This document shows, one piece after another, positions 60,250-64,000 of a stretch of DNA of 64,000 bases. The stretch's first letter is position 1; each line of letters starts with the position of its first letter. The DNA comes from Acanthopleura granulata (lineage: Eukaryota; Mollusca; Polyplacophora; Chitonida; Chitonidae), in NCBI GenBank assembly GCA_016165875.1, contig JABBOT010000030.1, positions 186,001-250,000 of the forward strand. Direction: 5' to 3'. The notes beneath the pieces are model-generated. The model was not told the DNA's origin and made no database searches. It worked only from the letters and a program-made list of their open reading frames with translations. Both the position numbers and the translations under genes were made by a program.

Positions 60250-60337
60250 CTGTGTTGAGTGTGACTGTCAGGACGAGCTGTAAACCTGCTAGGATCAAGA
60301 TCTCACTCCAACGTCTTGGCAGGGTAGGGACTGTCAT
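60250..60337 (-). CDS. Leader-peptide exon of a paralogous receptor (copy B)
   Basis: ATG at 60,337 opens 88 nt ending CAACACAG|GTGAGTC. It encodes MTVPTLPRRWSEILILAG then LQLVLTVTLNT plus the first base of Gly: basic N-region (RR), hydrophobic core, small residues before the end. Length, phase and the AGLxLVLTxTLxTG pattern match the exon at 12,064-12,151, and the DNA around the donor is nearly the same (CTCGTCCTGAC, TGAGTCT). An in-frame ATG lies nine codons upstream (60,364); the inner Met is preferred because it aligns with copy A. This is the start of a second gene of the same family, running leftward into or across the array. Confidence 0.7.
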
Positions 60338-60364
60338 CCGGTCCACTTCACAGCCTTGTACCAT

Positions 60365-62780
60365 GCTTGTTTCAAACTAGTACGCTTTTGCTACCCCGAA
60401 ATTGCCTTTAGTTCAGTGAGGTTTAGCTCTATACAGCGAGACCTGTTCGTGTGTGTACAGAGTTTGACTTCCTTCTTGAAACAAAGCCCTATTAGCGACC
60501 CCAGCCACCCTTTTCTTGGTAAGGTATACATATTTCTATGGTACATATACATGCTGTACTAGGCTATCTTTTGTATCGCTACTGTGCTTAATAAGTGGTT
60601 TCACGCAGTGATTGATTTTTTTTTCATTACAGGGACATTGAAACAGGATCTTTTTCAAAGTTTTGGTTTTATCTCATGCAGCTCCAAAAAGAATTGATAA
60701 ATTTGAACAATGTCACGTCGCTGACCCCAGCAAATCGTCAATGGCGAATGGCGAAACAGGGATGAAGGAAAACAGACGTCATTCAGTGATGTTTGTGTCC
60801 TTAATTAAATTTTTTCCGAAATGTTAAATGTGCCTAGGGCAGTCCAGTCCACGGTGAGTTTAATCTTCTTAAAAGTTTATGCCTCTGAATTGTATTTGTG
60901 TATTCAGGAGAAAATACTTTCAGATAGTGTGTGGACAAGTGGGTCACTTCCTTATTTAAATATCCATATATGTATATATCGTCAGTCAGTTCTGGTTGGG
61001 AAGCCGATTGGCATGAGAAGGGTTCAGGCTGCCATACATGCACACGGCGGATGCACCCGATATCGACGTAAAACGCTTTACGAGACACCAAATGACGTTT
61101 TCACTGAGCAATTTTAACCACTGCTTCAACACCAACCACTCCAGCAGCATACCTGTTAAGCCATTGTTTCACATCACAATCAGTGATGATAGAAATGCAC
61201 GTGCGTTATGATTCAAACACATGGATTGCAATCATTTTGTCGTTTTTCGTTACCCAAAACGTCACACGGTTCACAACCAACCACATTTTAAACTCTTTTG
61301 ATACAGAAGAACATGATATACATGTGTACAAAATCACCACAGTGAAAACCAGGGGTGCTTTATTAAGTTCTTTGTGTATGGAGTCCGGGTTGGGAAGACG
61401 ATTTTATATTTTATTGAATTATTTAATAAACAATTTTGTGGTAGAAATACTCGGTATATACATTTTCCACTTCCCGCAACAAACACACAGCACATTCGTA
61501 CAGCACGGACAACATTTGTTAAGTGTAAAATTAAACCTCAATTACAGCAACACATGAATCAGAGTTATCATTAGATTACCTTGATGTGTTAGGTATTTCC
61601 CCCGGGAATCGTCAAATCCGGTAGATGATTAACAATGAACCTTCACCTAATGTATGCTTTGCTGGGGTCAGGTTTCACGCAAGCTCACTCATCAAAATAC
61701 AGCACGTAATATGCACACCTGCATTTCGAGAGCGTAATGAAATATCCCAGTCTTATTCCTTAGCTTTCACACGTTTATCCTGAGAGTAATTCTAACTAAA
61801 TCATCTTGTAAATCCCCGAGAAATATTCAACTTTTCACGTCGGTGTTTGCGATTCTGTTGTTTGGCAAAGTTGCCTCTTTGTACCAGACCTGTTCTAGCA
61901 TATGTGCTTCACGCTGCCGTTTCACTGAACGGAGGATAATAAATATGCTAATCACGAGCCAGGCATCTAGAAACATAACTGAAAAGGACCGCCAACCTAG
62001 TTATGTCACGCTTACACTGGACCGGTCATTATTTGTCTACTCCTCAAAAATGCCTAAAAGCGGATATGTCTCTTCAGCTATATGGGTGAGTTCCTCTTTG
62101 GTGGATAGCGCGCGCATGTCGTCATAGCCGCGTGCAAGGCGCCGTATTCCATATAGCAGGCTGACTACAGGGCAAAATGACTAGCTAAACCGACGACAAA
62201 TTTTTTGTGAGTAGATTATTGTAATTGATAACGAATAGCGAGTAAGTTTTTGCTCGCAGTTATAAAATAAGGTTTTGAGAATGTGTGTGTTGGGGAGGGA
62301 GGCCAGTAATGCAGGTAAACTAGCGCGATGTCTTGCACAGTAACGACCCCTGAGCTGTACTGCGGTGATTTCGTGTTGTATCTCTTGAATGGTTACTGTC
62401 CAGTTTATCTGGGTTAATAACGGGTTATTATTTTGTGGTTATCACACATGCCATTGCTATGGAAGGCGGTTAAGGCCACAAGCGTACCATATTTTCGCCG
62501 TAGTATCGCCCGATGATGAGTCGAGATACTGTCAGTAAGATATACCACTATGAATACCACTTTGTACTGTCGATTAGAAAGATCGTACCATTGCTTTTTG
62601 CCATCTTTTTACCGCAGTGTACATTGTTTCGTGTCATCGTCCCCTAGCTGAGGTCAGTCGCTTGGTGGCATTTTTTCAATCGATTCTCGTCAGCTACAAC
62701 CAATCGTATCATCATTTTGTTATTATTCCATTGCCCCGTTCCATCGCGCAGTGGTATGTCACCACCATTGCTCAATCGCT
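60365..62780. other. No gene recognised
   Basis: Upstream of the copy B leader, so it may hold its promoter, but I see no clear TATA or CCAAT arrangement. Frames of 94-124 codons at 60,821, 61,183 and 61,843 on the plus strand lack domains, splice sites and coding bias. Confidence 0.45.
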
Positions 62781-62786
62781 TGTTTC

Positions 62787-62935
62787 TCCGGCCGTACGTG
62801 GGAACGTCTGCCAGCAACCTGCGGATGGTAGCGGGTTTCCTTCAGCCATAATGCTGGTCGCCCTGATGTAAGTGACATATCCTTGAGTAGGGCGTAAAAC
62901 ATTATCCATAAATAAATAAATAAATACATAACTGA
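62787..62935 (+). mobile_element. SINE, 5'-truncated
   Basis: It runs from GGCCGTACGTGGGAACGTCT through GCCAGCAACCTGCGGATGG, TAATGCTGGTCGCC and GGGCGTAAAACATTAT to an (AAAT)n-type tail (AAATAAATAAATAAATAC). The A-rich tail is well preserved, suggesting a fairly young copy. Confidence 0.85.
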
Positions 62936-63285
62936 ATGGCTTGCTACCAACTTTTGCTTCGTACCATAGTGTAATCAGTGACGATCTTACTGATAGTTTA
63001 TGGTGTTTTATTCCTCGTTCCATTTCCTGTGTGTGCTGCACAAGTGTTGGACTAAACAAACTTCAGTTTTGAGATTTTTTTTTCAGTGGGCGCTGATGCC
63101 ATCACAAAAAAGCTAGGGCTCGATGGTATGAACCGATTATAGGATGATACAAATGGGAGGCGCGATGGAACAAAACAATGGTTATTGCGCCAATAGATCT
63201 GTGTAATCATTCCATCACCTCGCAGTATCCTGTCATCGCTGCTCAGCCATGGTTCTTACGTGTACCGCACTAGGATGAATTTTTT

Positions 63286-63590
63286 TTTTGGGGGGGGGGC
63301 GGGGTAATTGATCGGTGTTTTATGTCGTACTCAGTGCCGATAGGCTTTACGGTAGGAGGAAACATTACAGAGCCCGGAGACAACCCACGACGATCGGCAG
63401 GATGCTGGTGTATGCTAGCATACATGTTAACTTCGCATTGTTTGCGAATATGTCTTATGACGATGGCCTTACCCGGTCTCCATGTCACAATATAACCGAC
63501 TAGCAGTTTACCACTACACTCTGTGATGGGAGAAGTCTCCTCCGAATGTCTGGATCTCCCGACCCTGAGCCGGACGCTGTTTTTTTTTTT
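63286..63590 (-). mobile_element. SINE, minus orientation, diverged
   Basis: Read on the minus strand: a head region near 63,565 (GGGTCGGGAGATCCAGAC), then CACCAGCATCCTGCCGATCG, TCGTGGGTTGTCTCCGGG and TTTCCTCCTACCGTAAAG, and an end in ACATAAAACACCGATCAATT. A T-run and a G-run abut it at 63,280-63,303, the expected side for its tail. The 113-codon minus frame is a shadow. Confidence 0.7.
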
Positions 63591-64000
63591 TTTAGATATA
63601 TATTTTTTCATCCTCTTACAGATATGTCACAATATAATTGTACCCTATTACATGTTAAAAAGGTTATCACAGAACAGGAGCCCGTAATAGGGTAATGCAA
63701 ACAATGCATGTACAGAGAGCTTGAGTGATACCATACAAATTTAGCACAACACACAGTTGTAACTGATTAGCATGTTACAACAGTGACAGACACAGTTTGC
63801 CAGTGCCGGATATTTCTACAAAAGGATTGTATGTCAAAAATCTATGACAAAGTGTGTAATTTTGTCCATCAAGAAATACAAAGGCTGCTCGTGTATGCTG
63901 TGACAGAATAGCTTTAAATAAAGGAAGCACGTTTGCCTGCTTTCCATGACACATGAGGCTATTCCGTCACTTAAATACAGCCAGCCTGGCCAAGGAAACG
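63591..64000. other. No gene recognised
   Basis: AT-rich sequence with no repeat or splice-bounded frame identified. Confidence 0.4.

Noticed and set aside
1..64000. Functional tRNA, rRNA or spliceosomal RNA genes
   Set aside because: Only SINE-type tRNA-like heads were seen; no sequence folded into a complete tRNA and none matched rRNA or U-snRNA signatures I know.
1..64000. Autonomous transposon proteins (reverse transcriptase, transposase, Rep/helicase)
   Set aside because: No catalytic motifs such as YxDD, DDE spacing or helicase boxes were seen in any long frame.

Overview
The window reads as nuclear DNA of a marine invertebrate, most likely a lophotrochozoan such as a mollusc or brachiopod. 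It is AT-rich and gene-poor. Every credible coding segment is a short exon bounded by GT/AG splice sites. There are no operons or ribosome-binding sites. Several scattered tRNA-derived SINE copies share a central block of the kind I associate with molluscan and other lophotrochozoan SINEs. The taxon is inferred from repeat style, not from a recognised gene.

Left flank (1-20.6 kb). The best-supported gene lies on the minus strand: a leader-peptide exon (12,151-12,064), a transmembrane exon (9,448-9,352) and a 3' exon (6,993-6,303). The 3' exon encodes a basic stop-transfer run and a 230-residue tail with eight tyrosines, including one ITIM-type motif. Splice phases fit exactly at the transmembrane/tail join. 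The leader and transmembrane exons are both phase 1, so one or more phase-1 ectodomain exons, which I could not find, should lie between them. A degenerate second transmembrane-like exon (about 7.2 kb) and an Ig-like fragment (about 7.35 kb) sit in the intron before the tail. Two further minus-strand exons (17.5 and 15.4 kb) join in frame and resemble a tyrosine-containing receptor tail. A CCAAT-rich promoter-like block with a spliced 5' exon lies at 18.65-18.93 kb on the plus strand. Between these are SINEs, a MITE, minisatellites and a palindromic microsatellite.

Centre (about 20,640-59,386). A 38.7-kb tandem array of six complex units of 3.0, 7.6, 9.4, 8.1, 5.8 and about 4.8 kb. Units share a fixed block order but differ in how many internal copies (0-3) of a roughly 1.3-2.3-kb sub-repeat they hold. 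Some blocks are almost identical between neighbours at exact offsets of 7,645 and 9,366 bp. The units contain exon-like segments with splice sites, tRNA-like Pol III boxes, inverted arms with a clean insertion/empty-site pair, TA and poly-G tracts. No intact gene is visible in the array.

Right flank (59.4-64 kb). A second minus-strand leader exon (60,337-60,250) has exactly the same length and phase as the one at 12.1 kb and is similar in sequence, with similarity continuing into the intron. It is the start of a paralogous receptor gene. If its tail is the exon pair at 17.5/15.4 kb, the whole array lies inside one gene; this is inference. The rest is SINE copies and unannotated sequence.
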